A stretch of DNA of 64,000 nucleotides, taken from positions 1,399,792-1,463,791 of the forward strand of contig SMNZ01000001.1 in assembly GCA_004353515.1 (NCBI GenBank), read 5' to 3'. Position 1 is the stretch's first letter; the number at the start of each line of letters is the position of its first letter. The notes beneath the pieces were generated by a model. The model worked only from the letters and a program-made list of their open reading frames with translations. It ran no database searches and was not told the DNA's origin. The DNA comes from Alteromonadaceae bacterium M269 (GTDB lineage: Bacteria; Pseudomonadota; Gammaproteobacteria; Enterobacterales; Alteromonadaceae). Below are positions 47,044-61,140 of the stretch, piece by piece. Both the position numbers and the translations under genes were made by a program.

Positions 47044-49647
47044 CTAGGCTTTATTTGATTCAAGAAAATCTTGTGCAAATCGTTGCAGCACGCCACCAGC
47101 AGAATAAACTGTGACTTCTTCAGCTGTATCTAAACGACAGGTCACCGGTACTTCAGCAACTTCGCCATTCTGACGCGTTATCACCAAAGTTAGTGTCGCT
47201 CTTGGCGCTGGTTGGCCTATAACATCATAAGTTTCAGTACCATCAATATTCAGTGTTTTACGATCAGTGCCCGCTTTGAACTCAAGAGGTAGAACCCCCA
47301 TGCCGACTAAGTTGGTACGGTGAATACGCTCAAACCCTTCAGCCACGATAACTTCAACACCCGCAAGGCGAACACCCTTCGCTGCCCAGTCTCTTGAAGA
47401 ACCTTGGCCATAATCAGCACCTGCAACAATAATCAAAGGTTGTTTGCGTTCCATGTAGGTTTCTATCGTTTCCCACATGCGCATGACTTTGCCTTCTGGC
47501 TCAAGACGAGCCAATGAACCTTGCTTGATTTCACCATTTTCCTGAACCATTTCATTCAACAGTTTAGGGTTTGCAAAAGTAGCGCGCTGAGCCGTTAGGT
47601 GGTCACCACGGTGCGTTGCGTAGGAGTTAAAATCAACCTCAGGAACACCCATTTTATCCAAGTATTCACCGGCTGCACTATTCATCAAAATAGCGTTAGA
47701 AGGTGATAAGTGATCGGTTGTAATGTTGTCACCTAAGACGGCTAACGGACGCATCCCTTTCATGGTTCGCTCGCCAGCAAGGGCACCTTCCCAATAGGGG
47801 GGACGACGTATATAAGTACTTTGTGGACGCCAGTCATACAGCGGACTTTCAGCTGCTTCAAAAGAACCTAAATCAAACATAGGTGTATAAACTTTCTTAA
47901 ACTGTTCAGGCTTCACAAATTCATTAACGATGGCATCGATTTGCTCATCTGAAGGCCATAAATCTTTCAGTAGTATAGCGTTGCCATTAGCGTCATGACC
48001 CAGTGCATCTTTTTCAATATCAAATCGGATGGTTCCAGCAATAGCGTAGGCAACAACCAAAGGTGGTGATGCCAAGAAAGCTTGTTTTGCATAAGGGTGT
48101 ATACGACCATCAAAGTTACGGTTACCTGACAACACAGCCGTTGCATAAAGGTCGCGATCAATCACTTCCTGCTGAATCTTAGGATCCAACGCACCACTCA
48201 TACCATTACAAGTTGTGCAAGCATAAGCCACAATGCCGAATCCGAGTTTTTCCATCTCTGGCAGAAGGCCCGCTTCTTCCAAGTAAAGCTTGGCGACTTT
48301 AGAACCCGGTGCAAAAGATGATTTCACCCAAGGTTTACGAATAAGGCCTAACTCATTCGCTTTTTTCGCAACTAAGCCTGCCGCAACCACGTTTCGTGGG
48401 TTACTGGTATTCGTACAACTTGTGATAGCTGCAATAATCACAGCGCCATCAGGCAACTCACCTTCGGTTTGAGTCACAGATTTAGCGATGCCTCGTTCAG
48501 CAAGATCTGCTGTCGCTAAACGACGATGCGGGTTAGAAGGACCAGCCATGTTACGACCGACACTAGATAGATCAAACTCCAGTACACGCTCGTATTCAGC
48601 TTCGACTAAGTCATCAGCCCATAAACCAGTATGCTTAGCATAAGCTTCCACTAATTCTACTTGTTCAGGTTCACGCCCAGTGATTTTTAAGTAATCGATA
48701 GTTTGCTGATCAATATAGAACATACCTGCTGACGCACCGTATTCAGGCGTCATATTCGAGATTGTGGCACGGTCACCAATAGTCAAATCCGCAGCACCAT
48801 CACCAAAGAATTCCAAATAAGCTGAAACGACTTTCTCATTACGTAAGAACTCTGTGATAGCTAGGACGATGTCAGTCGCTGTAATACCTGGCTGACGTTT
48901 TCCTGTTAGTTTAACGCCAACAATATTCGGTAAACGCATCATGGAGGGGCGACCTAGCATAACTGTTTCTGCTTCTAGACCACCAACACCAATAGCAATA
49001 ACACCTAGAGCGTCAACATGGGGAGTGTGGCTGTCCGTTCCAACGCAAGTATCAGGGAAGGCAACACCATCGCGCAATTGAATAACCGGAGACATTTTCT
49101 CCAAGTTAATTTGGTGCATGATGCCGTTACCAGCAGGAATTACATCAACATTTTTAAAGGCTGTTTTTGTCCACTCAATAAAATGGAAGCGGTCTTCATT
49201 ACGTCTGTCTTCTATTTCACGGTTTTTATCAAATGCATCAGGATCAAAACCACCGTGCTCTACCGCTAAAGAATGGTCAACAATCAGCTGTGTTGGTACA
49301 ACAGGGTTAACCTTAGAAGGATCGCCACCTTGGTCAGCGATAGCGTCGCGAAGCCCCGCTAAGTCAACTAAAGCCGTTTGTCCAAGAATATCGTGACAAA
49401 CAACACGTGCTGGATACCATGGGAAATCCAATTCTTGCTTACGCTCAATGAGTTGCTTTAGGCTTGCTGTTAAGTTTTCTGATTCACATTTACGAACAAG
49501 TTGCTCCGCTAATACGCGAGAAGTATAAGGCAGCTTGGCATAAGCACCTTCCTGGATGGCTTCAACAGCACTGCGTGTATCAAAATAATCAACATGAGAA
49601 CCACCTCGTGAATATCCGGGAAGCGGTTTGCGATAGTCATAGTTCAT
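47044..49647 (-). CDS. acnD: Fe/S-dependent 2-methylisocitrate dehydratase AcnD
   Basis: 867 residues, the AcnD length. 4Fe-4S ligands are visible in ITSCTNTSNPRN and YACTTCNGMSG. The swivel domain carries YGQGSSRDWAAKG. Dehydrates 2-methylcitrate in the propionate pathway; assignment over AcnA/AcnB rests on neighbouring prpF, prpC and prpB. Separated from prpC by 255 bases holding a terminator-like hairpin and a repeat. Confidence 0.94.
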   Translation of the reverse strand: MNYDYRKPLPGYSRGGSHVDYFDTRSAVEAIQEGAYAKLPYTSRVLAEQLVRKCESENLTASLKQLIERKQELDFPWYPARVVCHDILGQTALVDLAGLRDAIADQGGDPSKVNPVVPTQLIVDHSLAVEHGGFDPDAFDKNREIEDRRNEDRFHFIEWTKTAFKNVDVIPAGNGIMHQINLEKMSPVIQLRDGVAFPDTCVGTDSHTPHVDALGVIAIGVGGLEAETVMLGRPSMMRLPNIVGVKLTGKRQPGITATDIVLAITEFLRNEKVVSAYLEFFGDGAADLTIGDRATISNMTPEYGASAGMFYIDQQTIDYLKITGREPEQVELVEAYAKHTGLWADDLVEAEYERVLEFDLSSVGRNMAGPSNPHRRLATADLAERGIAKSVTQTEGELPDGAVIIAAITSCTNTSNPRNVVAAGLVAKKANELGLIRKPWVKSSFAPGSKVAKLYLEEAGLLPEMEKLGFGIVAYACTTCNGMSGALDPKIQQEVIDRDLYATAVLSGNRNFDGRIHPYAKQAFLASPPLVVAYAIAGTIRFDIEKDALGHDANGNAILLKDLWPSDEQIDAIVNEFVKPEQFKKVYTPMFDLGSFEAAESPLYDWRPQSTYIRRPPYWEGALAGERTMKGMRPLAVLGDNITTDHLSPSNAILMNSAAGEYLDKMGVPEVDFNSYATHRGDHLTAQRATFANPKLLNEMVQENGEIKQGSLARLEPEGKVMRMWETIETYMERKQPLIIVAGADYGQGSSRDWAAKGVRLAGVEVIVAEGFERIHRTNLVGMGVLPLEFKAGTDRKTLNIDGTETYDVIGQPAPRATLTLVITRQNGEVAEVPVTCRLDTAEEVTVYSAGGVLQRFAQDFLESNKA

Positions 49648-49742
49648 AAAAAGAAATCCAAAATGTTTGACACCAATAAGACACTCTTCTCATCGGTAAA
49701 ATTCGTTTGCTCACAAAACTCTGCCTTTCTACAGAATAAAAA

Positions 49743-49768
49743 AGTCAATAGAGTTTCCCCTATTGACT
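49743..49768 (-). terminator. Terminator-like hairpin between prpC and acnD
   Basis: AGTCAATAG and CTATTGACT, nine perfect bp with an 8-base loop. On the minus strand it is followed by TTTTTT, so it looks like an intrinsic terminator inside the prp gene run. It could reduce acnD-prpF expression or mark an end of the prpBC transcript. Confidence 0.65.
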
Positions 49769-49779
49769 ATATTGTTACC

Positions 49780-49899
49780 CTATACCATTGGAAATGCATG
49801 GAGGCGGCAAGGGACCGAATCCACATGAGCTTAGACCCACTAAGTAATTGTGGTGAGTAAGCGCCGCCAACAAACAGGCATTTTCAAAGGTGACGGGTA
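49780..49899 (+). repeat. Intergenic repeat, copy 1 (~120 bases)
   Basis: Starts CTATACC and contains GGCGGCAAG, CCACATGAGCTTAG and CCAACAAACAGGCA. The same order of blocks occurs at 55178-55306. It resembles the family of short palindromic intergenic elements common in Alteromonadales-type genomes. It lies between prpC and acnD. Confidence 0.7.
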
Positions 49900-49902
49900 A
49901 CC

Positions 49903-51027
49903 TTATCTTTCGCTAATTGGCGCTACTTTTCTTGGCTCAACACCAATGTAATCAGCACTTGGGCGAATAATACGGTTATTCGCACGTTGCTCCATCACAT
50001 GAGCTGCCCAACCTGTGAGGCGAGAACAAACGAAAATCGGTGTAAAGAGTTTAGTCGGAATTCCCATAAAGTGGTAAGCCGACGCATGGAAGAAGTCTGC
50101 ATTACAGAACAATTTTTTCGTATCCCACATGAACTCTTCACAAGCTACTGAGATGTCATATAAAGACGTATCACCAAACTCTTGTGCAAGCTTTTCAGAC
50201 CAAGCTTTGATGATAACGTTACGAGGATCTGACTCACGATAGATAGCATGACCAAAGCCCATGATTTTTTCTTTACGTTCAAGCATCGCTGCCATTTGAA
50301 CTTTCGCATCTTCAGGAGAAGTAAACTTCTGAATCATGTCCATCGCAGCTTCATTAGCGCCACCATGTAGAGGCCCACGAAGAGAACCGATAGCACCAGT
50401 AATACAAGAGAACATGTCAGACAGTGTTGAAGCACAAACGCGTGACGTAAATGTCGACGCATTAAATTCGTGCTCTGCATACAAGATAAGAGAAACGTCC
50501 ATTACACGTCTGTGTTGGTCCGATGGCGTTTTATCTAGTAGAAGCTTAAGGAAGTGACCACCCAATGAATCTTCATCTGTCACACAATCAATTTCTACAT
50601 TGTCATGACTGTAACGGTACCAGTAACACATGATAGCCGGGAACGCTGCTAATAAACGGTTAGCGGCTTTGTTTTGTTCTGAAAAATCCACCTCTGGTTC
50701 AAGATTCCCCAAGAAAGAACAACCTGTTCTCATCACATCCATAGGGTGTGCATCAGCAGGGATAAGTTTTAGAACTTCTTTTAACGCTTGTGGTAAATCT
50801 CTTTGAGCAGCAAGTTCAGCTTTATAAGCATCCAGTTGTCCTTGATTAGGTAATTCGCCGTTAAATAATAGGTAGGCAACTTCTTCAAAAGACGCATTAT
50901 CAGCGAGGTCTGATACGTCATAACCACAATAAGTTAGTCCAGAACCTGATTTACCTACTGTACAAAGCTTTGTTTCACCTGCACTTTGACCACGAAGGCC
51001 AGCACCGCTTAATTTCTTATCAACCAT
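49903..51027 (-). CDS. prpC: 2-methylcitrate synthase
   Basis: 374 residues. Citrate-synthase fold with GLRGQSAGETKLCTVG at the start, HGGANEAAM and GFGHAIYRESDPRN, the active-site His and Asp regions. Condenses propionyl-CoA with oxaloacetate. Called PrpC, not GltA, because it lies between prpB and acnD and has the short PrpC length. Confidence 0.95.
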   Translation of the reverse strand: MVDKKLSGAGLRGQSAGETKLCTVGKSGSGLTYCGYDVSDLADNASFEEVAYLLFNGELPNQGQLDAYKAELAAQRDLPQALKEVLKLIPADAHPMDVMRTGCSFLGNLEPEVDFSEQNKAANRLLAAFPAIMCYWYRYSHDNVEIDCVTDEDSLGGHFLKLLLDKTPSDQHRRVMDVSLILYAEHEFNASTFTSRVCASTLSDMFSCITGAIGSLRGPLHGGANEAAMDMIQKFTSPEDAKVQMAAMLERKEKIMGFGHAIYRESDPRNVIIKAWSEKLAQEFGDTSLYDISVACEEFMWDTKKLFCNADFFHASAYHFMGIPTKLFTPIFVCSRLTGWAAHVMEQRANNRIIRPSADYIGVEPRKVAPISER

Positions 51028-51058
51028 AATGTTCTCTCAGTCTGTCTAAAAGTATTTG

Positions 51059-51937
51059 TTACTTGTTTTTGCCTTGTGCAAATAAACTATCAAGCTTTTG
51101 CTCGTATTCGTGATAACCAAGATAATCATACAAATCCATACGTGTTTGCATGGTATCAAGCACCGCTTTCTGGTCACCATTTTCTAGAATGGAGGTATAA
51201 ACCAATTCAGCGGCCTTATTCATCGCTCTGAACGCACTTAATGGATAAAGCACCATAGCAGCGCCCCACTCGCCTAACTCTGCTTTATTCCAAAGCTCGG
51301 TTTTACCAAACTCAGTAATGTTTGCCAGAATAGGCACATCAAGTGCTTCAGAGAATGCTCTATAATGTTCTTCTGTTTTAATCGCTTCAGCGAAAATACC
51401 GTCAGCACCCGCGGCAACATAAGCTTTAGCTCTTTCGATAGCGGCTTCTAATCCTTCCTGAGCAAAGGAATCTGTGCGCGCCATGATAAAGAAATCAGGA
51501 TCAGTACGCGCATCAACTGCCGCTTTAATACGATCAACCATTTCTTCAGTTGAAACGATTTCTTTATTTGGACGGTGACCACAGCGCTTTTGTGCCACCT
51601 GATCTTCCATATGCACAGCTGCTGCACCTGCTTTCTCCATATCACGAACAGTTTTCGCGATATTGAAAGCGCCGCCCCACCCAGTATCGATATCAACAAG
51701 TAAAGGTAAGTCACAAGCTGCTGTAATGCGCTGAACATCAGCAATAACATCATTTAGAGAAGTCATCCCTAAATCAGGTAAACCGTAAGATGCATTAGCA
51801 ACACCACCACCAGACAAGTAGATCGCCTGATGACCAATTTTCTTTGCCATTATGGCTGAGTAAGCGTTGATTGTACCGACAATCTGGAGTGGTTGATTGT
51901 CAGCTAGCGCTTGACGAAACTTTTTACCTGCACTCAT
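51059..51937 (-). CDS. prpB: Methylisocitrate lyase
   Basis: 292 residues. ICL/PEP-mutase barrel with the KRCGH motif at 117-121 holding the catalytic Cys119, and [13 protein letters not shown] with the Mg-binding residue. Cleaves 2-methylisocitrate to succinate and pyruvate. 44 bases after the regulator stop and 31 bases before the prpC start on the same strand. Confidence 0.95.
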   Translation of the reverse strand: MSAGKKFRQALADNQPLQIVGTINAYSAIMAKKIGHQAIYLSGGGVANASYGLPDLGMTSLNDVIADVQRITAACDLPLLVDIDTGWGGAFNIAKTVRDMEKAGAAAVHMEDQVAQKRCGHRPNKEIVSTEEMVDRIKAAVDARTDPDFFIMARTDSFAQEGLEAAIERAKAYVAAGADGIFAEAIKTEEHYRAFSEALDVPILANITEFGKTELWNKAELGEWGAAMVLYPLSAFRAMNKAAELVYTSILENGDQKAVLDTMQTRMDLYDYLGYHEYEQKLDSLFAQGKNK

Positions 51938-51981
51938 GGTTTTTCTCTCTTCTGATATTAGTCGTTAAGCAACATAAGCAC

Positions 51982-52653
51982 TTAACCTTGCGAACGGCTG
52001 GTTAATTTTAGTTCAATGTTACTCTTGGAATATAAAATGTGACGGCGCATCAGCATTTCAGCTAACTCACCATCTCTGTTAGATATCGCTTGGACAATGT
52101 GTTTATGTTCATCAAAAGCGGTCGTTACCCTAGGCCCAGTCATGCCGAGCTGCACTCGATACATACGTACTAAGTGGTAAATACCGTCTGTTAATAACGA
52201 AATAAGGTGATTATTTTTGCTGCCTAAAATAATGCGATAGTGAAAATCGACATCTCCAGCTTCTTGATAGTAAGAATCACCGTCTTTCACTTCTTCGAAA
52301 TGTTTACTCAACAGTGTATTCAAGTCAGCGATTTCATCGTCGGACATATGCTTTGCGGCTAACCGTGCAGCCATACCTTCTAAAGATTCACGGACTTGGT
52401 ATAGCTCAATCAAACCTTCAGGAGACAAGGAAACCACACGCGCACCGACATTCGCTTTACGCTCGACGATATTACAGGATTCAAGACGACTAATGGCTTC
52501 TCTAACAACAGCTCTGCTGACGGCATATTTAGTCGACAATTCGGCTTCACTCAGCTTAGAACCGGAAGGTATTTGACCTTCAACAATATCTTTTCTGAGT
52601 AACAAGAACGTTTTGTCTGCATTGGTTACCGGCTTTTCGTTAAAGAAAGACAT
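51982..52653 (-). CDS. GntR/FCD family regulator of the propionate operon
   Basis: 223 residues. Winged HTH about residues 15-75 (KLSEAELSTKYAVSRAVVREAISRL) and an FCD effector domain with metal-binding pattern Asp/His (DVDFHYRIIL, FDEHKHIVQAI). First gene of the prp run. Two TTGTCGACAA operators lie upstream, so autoregulation and control of prpBC-acnD-prpF are likely. The usual enterobacterial PrpR is a sigma-54 activator; this GntR type is the Shewanella/Vibrio style. Confidence 0.9.
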   Translation of the reverse strand: MSFFNEKPVTNADKTFLLLRKDIVEGQIPSGSKLSEAELSTKYAVSRAVVREAISRLESCNIVERKANVGARVVSLSPEGLIELYQVRESLEGMAARLAAKHMSDDEIADLNTLLSKHFEEVKDGDSYYQEAGDVDFHYRIILGSKNNHLISLLTDGIYHLVRMYRVQLGMTGPRVTTAFDEHKHIVQAISNRDGELAEMLMRRHILYSKSNIELKLTSRSQG

Positions 52654-52674
52654 AAGTAAGCTTAGATATCGAAA

Positions 52675-52686
52675 ATTGTCGACAAT
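52675..52686. promoter_or_regulatory. Palindromic operator of the GntR regulator, site 1
   Basis: ATTGTCGACAAT, perfect 12-base palindrome, 22 bases before the regulator start. A second copy lies at 52728. Confidence 0.7.
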
Positions 52687-52727
52687 ATAATCCTTTTAAG
52701 CCGCTCAGTCAAAGTAAAACTCTAATT

Positions 52728-52739
52728 ATTGTCGACAAA
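52728..52739. promoter_or_regulatory. Palindromic operator of the GntR regulator, site 2
   Basis: ATTGTCGACAAA shares the perfect core TTGTCGACAA. Centre-to-centre distance to site 1 is 53 bases, about five helical turns, which would permit cooperative or looped binding. Confidence 0.7.
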
Positions 52740-53199
52740 AAGAAAAGTTAAAACTAATACCTGTTACAGGTGCTAATAAAAGACATACTTGCCAATTTCA
52801 AGCGTTCGAAGCCCCTAAATATGAGAAATTTCTCTGTTCAGATATAACGGGTAAATGGCTATATTTCATCTCCCCCAGAATCACATTGTGATAAAAATAT
52901 TATAAAAATTAGAGCCTTTAAAAACGTCAAAAATCACTTAAAAACATATATTCCATTTTAGTATTTATTATAACAAAACCTAAAATAGTTCTTAGTTAAG
53001 TATCTGAAAAATAACAATCAAGCATCTGATTTAAAAAGGAATAGTCAAGGTAAAAAACTACACAAAAACACGCCAAAAGCTCGCCTCTTTTTATTACCAA
53101 TTCAATTTTACATGTAAAAAAAACGAGTGCTATACTCGAAAGAAGCAGGTCATAAAACGAACAACAAATAACAAAAATATAACAGCAGAGGTAAATGAG
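52740..53199. other. 460-base AT-rich region between prp and chitinase operons
   Basis: Contains no gene I can support. Near its end lies a promoter candidate for the chitinase operon; the rest is low-complexity A/T sequence. Confidence 0.6.
53107..53136 (+). promoter_or_regulatory. Possible promoter of the first chitinase gene
   Basis: TTTACA (53107-53112), an 18-base spacer and TATACT (53131-53136). A CGAGT/ACTCG inverted repeat overlaps the -10 box and could be an operator. About 64 bases before the ATG. Confidence 0.5.
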
Positions 53200-55161
53200 A
53201 TGAGACAAGAGAGAGCTTCCCTTGGGCTATTAAGTCTGAAAAAATCGCTAAAAATGACAACGCTGTCAATTGGCTTGATAATGGCTTTTCAAAGCCAAGC
53301 CGATCAAACTCAAATGGTTGATCAACCAGGCAGTGTGCTTGTAGGTTACTGGCATAACTTCTGTAACGCCGATGGATACCAAAGAGGGAATGCCCCCTGT
53401 ATTTCATTGACAAGTACTAACCCTCTCTATAATGTCGTCAACGTCTCATTTATGAGAGTCAACGACACATCTCAAGGACGTATACCCACCTTCGAACTCG
53501 ATCCTGGCGCTGGCCTGAGTGAGCAAGAGTTCATCAATCAAATCGGTCAACTAAATGCACAAGGCCGAAGTGTACTTATCGCGTTAGGAGGGGCAGATGC
53601 GCATATCGAATTACAGACAGGTGACGAGCAGGCTTTTGCTGATGAGATTATTCGCTTGGTAGAAACCTACGGGTTCGACGGATTAGATATTGATTTGGAA
53701 CAAGCAGCTATTACAGCAAGAGACAATCAAACGGTCATCCCAGCAGCGTTACGCATGGTCAAAGATCACTATCGTGCTCAGGGTAAGAACTTTATGATCA
53801 CCATGGCTCCTGAGTTTCCATACCTCACTGGCGCTGGTGCTTATGTTCCCTATTTACAAGGCTTAGAGGGATACTACGATTTCATCAACCCACAGTTTTA
53901 CAACCAGGGTGGAGATGGCTTATACATAGACGGTGTTGGCTGGATAGCACAAAACAATGATGCCCTAAAGGAAGAGTTTATCTACTACATCAGCGACGCT
54001 ATCGCTAACGGCTCTCGGGGGTTTGCGCAAATACCTGCAGAACGGCTCGTCTTCGGCATTCCAGCTAACAATGATGCTGCGGCTACCGGCTTTGTTGCAG
54101 ACCCAGCGGATCTCTACCGAGCTTTTGGCAGGATGCGTGAACAAGGTCAACCTCTTAGAGGCATTATGACCTGGTCAATCAATTGGGATGTTGGTACCGA
54201 CAGTTCTGGCCAGGCTTATAACAGCCAGTTCGTTAATGATTACGGCACATTCATTCAAAGCCAATCTATTCCTAGTTTGGATGGTGCACCTATCTTGAGA
54301 GGCGTAGCCGATATTCGTATTGCACAAGGCAGTTCCTTTGACGAGTTATCAGGAGTCTCGGCAGTAGACAACGAAGACGGTGATCTTACGGCTCAAATTG
54401 TGTTAACCGGAACCGTCAATACACAAGTTATCGATGACTACACACTCACTTATACAGTGACTGACAGTGATGGTAACCAGGCAACGCAAGCAAGAGTGGT
54501 TACTGTCTTCAACAACCCTCCTACTCTTTCGGGTATTACAGATACAGCAATACAGACTAACGATAACTTCGATGCACTCACAGGAGTGACTGCAAGTGAT
54601 GCTGAAGATGGCGACTTAACGAGTCAAATCACCGTATCCGGTAACGTCGATAATAGCGTTGAAGGTCAGTACGTCTTAACTTATCAGGTATCAGACAGTA
54701 ACGGACAAAGCGTTACTGAACAACGCACTGTCACAGTCAGCGATACACCTGTGAACTGCACTACAGAATGGGATAGCAACGCCATTTATACGCAAGATGA
54801 TCTTGCTGACTATGATGGTATGACTTGGCGAGCTAAATGGTGGACTCAAGGCAATACACCAAGTGATGATCCAAACGGTCCGTGGGAACTAACAGGAGAT
54901 TCAGGCTGCACCACTCCTAATCCAGATCCAACGCCTGACCCAGACCCAACTCCCGATCCGGACCCTACACCTGATCAAGGCAACGGAAATTACGCTAACT
55001 ATGCTGAAGGAACAAACTATCAAGCAGGCGATAGAGTCAGTCACCAAGGTCAGGATTTCGAATGTAAGCCTTTCCCATTCTCGGGTTGGTGTTCTGGTTC
55101 AGCTAGTGCCTATGCCCCAAACACCGGGACAAACTGGCAAGACGCTTGGATTAGGCTCTAA
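53200..55161 (+). CDS. GH18 chitinase with DUF5011-like repeats and two chitin-binding modules
   Basis: 653 residues. Signal peptide up to about residue 34 with a long polar N-region. GH18 barrel (about 44-345) with the catalytic motif DGLDIDLE at 160-167. Two Ig-like DUF5011 repeats (about 366-520; FDELSGVSAVDNEDGDLTAQI and its copy). Then a CBM5/12 with AKWWTQG, an Asp-Pro-Thr linker and a C-terminal CBM73-like module (ECKPFPFSGWC, GTNWQDAW). Secreted endo-type chitinase. An AGAGG ribosome site precedes the ATG. Confidence 0.93.
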   Translation: MRQERASLGLLSLKKSLKMTTLSIGLIMAFQSQADQTQMVDQPGSVLVGYWHNFCNADGYQRGNAPCISLTSTNPLYNVVNVSFMRVNDTSQGRIPTFELDPGAGLSEQEFINQIGQLNAQGRSVLIALGGADAHIELQTGDEQAFADEIIRLVETYGFDGLDIDLEQAAITARDNQTVIPAALRMVKDHYRAQGKNFMITMAPEFPYLTGAGAYVPYLQGLEGYYDFINPQFYNQGGDGLYIDGVGWIAQNNDALKEEFIYYISDAIANGSRGFAQIPAERLVFGIPANNDAAATGFVADPADLYRAFGRMREQGQPLRGIMTWSINWDVGTDSSGQAYNSQFVNDYGTFIQSQSIPSLDGAPILRGVADIRIAQGSSFDELSGVSAVDNEDGDLTAQIVLTGTVNTQVIDDYTLTYTVTDSDGNQATQARVVTVFNNPPTLSGITDTAIQTNDNFDALTGVTASDAEDGDLTSQITVSGNVDNSVEGQYVLTYQVSDSNGQSVTEQRTVTVSDTPVNCTTEWDSNAIYTQDDLADYDGMTWRAKWWTQGNTPSDDPNGPWELTGDSGCTTPNPDPTPDPDPTPDPDPTPDQGNGNYANYAEGTNYQAGDRVSHQGQDFECKPFPFSGWCSGSASAYAPNTGTNWQDAWIRL

Positions 55162-55177
55162 ACACATCTTTTAATCA

Positions 55178-55306
55178 CTATACCCAAAATCACTGGGAAT
55201 GCCTGGCGGCAGCAAAAGAGTGAAGCCACATGAACTTAGGTAAACTAAGTGATTGTGATGAACGAATGCAGCTAACAAACAGGCAATTTCGAGGATGCAG
55301 GGGATA
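55178..55306 (+). repeat. Intergenic repeat, copy 2 (~125 bases)
   Basis: CTATACCC, GGCGGCAG, CCACATGAACTTAG and TAACAAACAGGCAA in the same order and orientation as the element at 49780-49899. It fills the gap between the GH18 and GH19 chitinase genes. Confidence 0.7.
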
Positions 55307-55347
55307 GGCCTTGCTGCTAAGGCAGCAAGGTAACCCGAGGAAAAATT

Positions 55348-60050
<4,703 letters not shown>

Positions 60051-60084
60051 CAAGGGCTAATTTAATACAGCGTTAATCAATACA

Positions 60085-60117
60085 AGAGTATGTCAGTTAT
60101 TTTAGCTGACATACTCT
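60085..60117. terminator. Hairpin between convergent chitinase and repeat-protein genes
   Basis: AGAGTATGTCAG (60085-60096) and CTGACATACTCT (60106-60117), 12 perfect bp with a 9-base loop. T tracts are weak, so a bidirectional role is likely but not certain. Confidence 0.65.
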
Positions 60118-60136
60118 CATCTTAAACCAACGTATA

Positions 60137-60874
60137 TTATCGGCTTTCTACATTTCTTAAGACAACATCACCAGAGCCATCACCTTTCAGTTTGAAACTC
60201 GCGGCACCGTTAACTCTAATATCTCCAGAACTGTCATCCACAGTAACACTACCTGTTGCATTTTTTACGTAAACATCGCCCGATGAATCATCAATGGTTA
60301 GATCACCGTCTAAGTCTTTCAAATGGATATCACCCGATCTGTCAGCAACGGTCACATCCCCTTCAAGCTGGCTAGCGACAAGATCTCCAGATCTATCCTC
60401 AACTTTAACGCCTCCTTTAACATCTCGAAGTTCGATGTCGCCAGATCTATCGTTAATTTCTAAGCCAGCATGAAGCGAGCTCACCCAAATATCACCTGAC
60501 CGATCATCAAGCATTAAGTGTAATGACGATGGCATATAGACGACCAAATCAATCCTTTCACCATTCCTACTTTCTCCATTAAAGAAGGCTTCGAGAACAG
60601 CTCGGTTACCCTTTTCGCTTAATGATAACGTGTAATCATCCTCGTCTATTCTCTTTCCATACACTTTAGCTTCTACCCGAATTTCGCTACTGCTAGCTTG
60701 CCCTTTGACTTCAATATCACCAGCACCAACATCAACGCTAAATTCCTTCAACCCATCGGTATTAAGGTTTAGTTCAGATTCCTTATAAAGTGATGCCTGT
60801 CCCCATCCTGAAAAAGAGGCATGACTGAAAAGTAATGTGGTAAGACAAACCGCAGTTAATGCTTTTGTTTTCAT
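60137..60874 (-). CDS. Secreted protein with seven 18-residue beta-solenoid repeats
   Basis: 245 residues. Signal peptide 1-22. From residue 123 the hexad [DNAEG]D[RSG]SGD recurs at 123, 141, 159, 177, 195, 213 and 231, i.e. exactly every 18 residues, each followed by a strand and a turn. This resembles DUF4097-type right-handed beta-solenoid adhesin-like proteins in the sense of repeat geometry. Role unknown; surface or periplasmic location inferred from the signal peptide. Convergent with the ChiA gene. Confidence 0.8.
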   Translation of the reverse strand: MKTKALTAVCLTTLLFSHASFSGWGQASLYKESELNLNTDGLKEFSVDVGAGDIEVKGQASSSEIRVEAKVYGKRIDEDDYTLSLSEKGNRAVLEAFFNGESRNGERIDLVVYMPSSLHLMLDDRSGDIWVSSLHAGLEINDRSGDIELRDVKGGVKVEDRSGDLVASQLEGDVTVADRSGDIHLKDLDGDLTIDDSSGDVYVKNATGSVTVDDSSGDIRVNGAASFKLKGDGSGDVVLRNVESR

Positions 60875-61140
60875 ACTCGTATTCCTACTGTTCGATAACG
60901 TATAAGAAGGTAATTCTTAGCTAGGTCGCAGCAATGCACGTAAAAGTTTAAAAACTATTTTTTAAAACTAAAACAATTTAATCAGGGTTTGTTTCGCTTT
61001 TCCTTGTATTTCCGTGTCGCAAAAGCCTTTGAGGAAAAATAGAGGGCGGAGTCAGCAACCAAACTGTCACCAACTAAAATTACTGAAGCAGCTTACATGT
61101 GAAGCAAGCTGCTCTAACTAGACTCTACAAGAACAAGATT

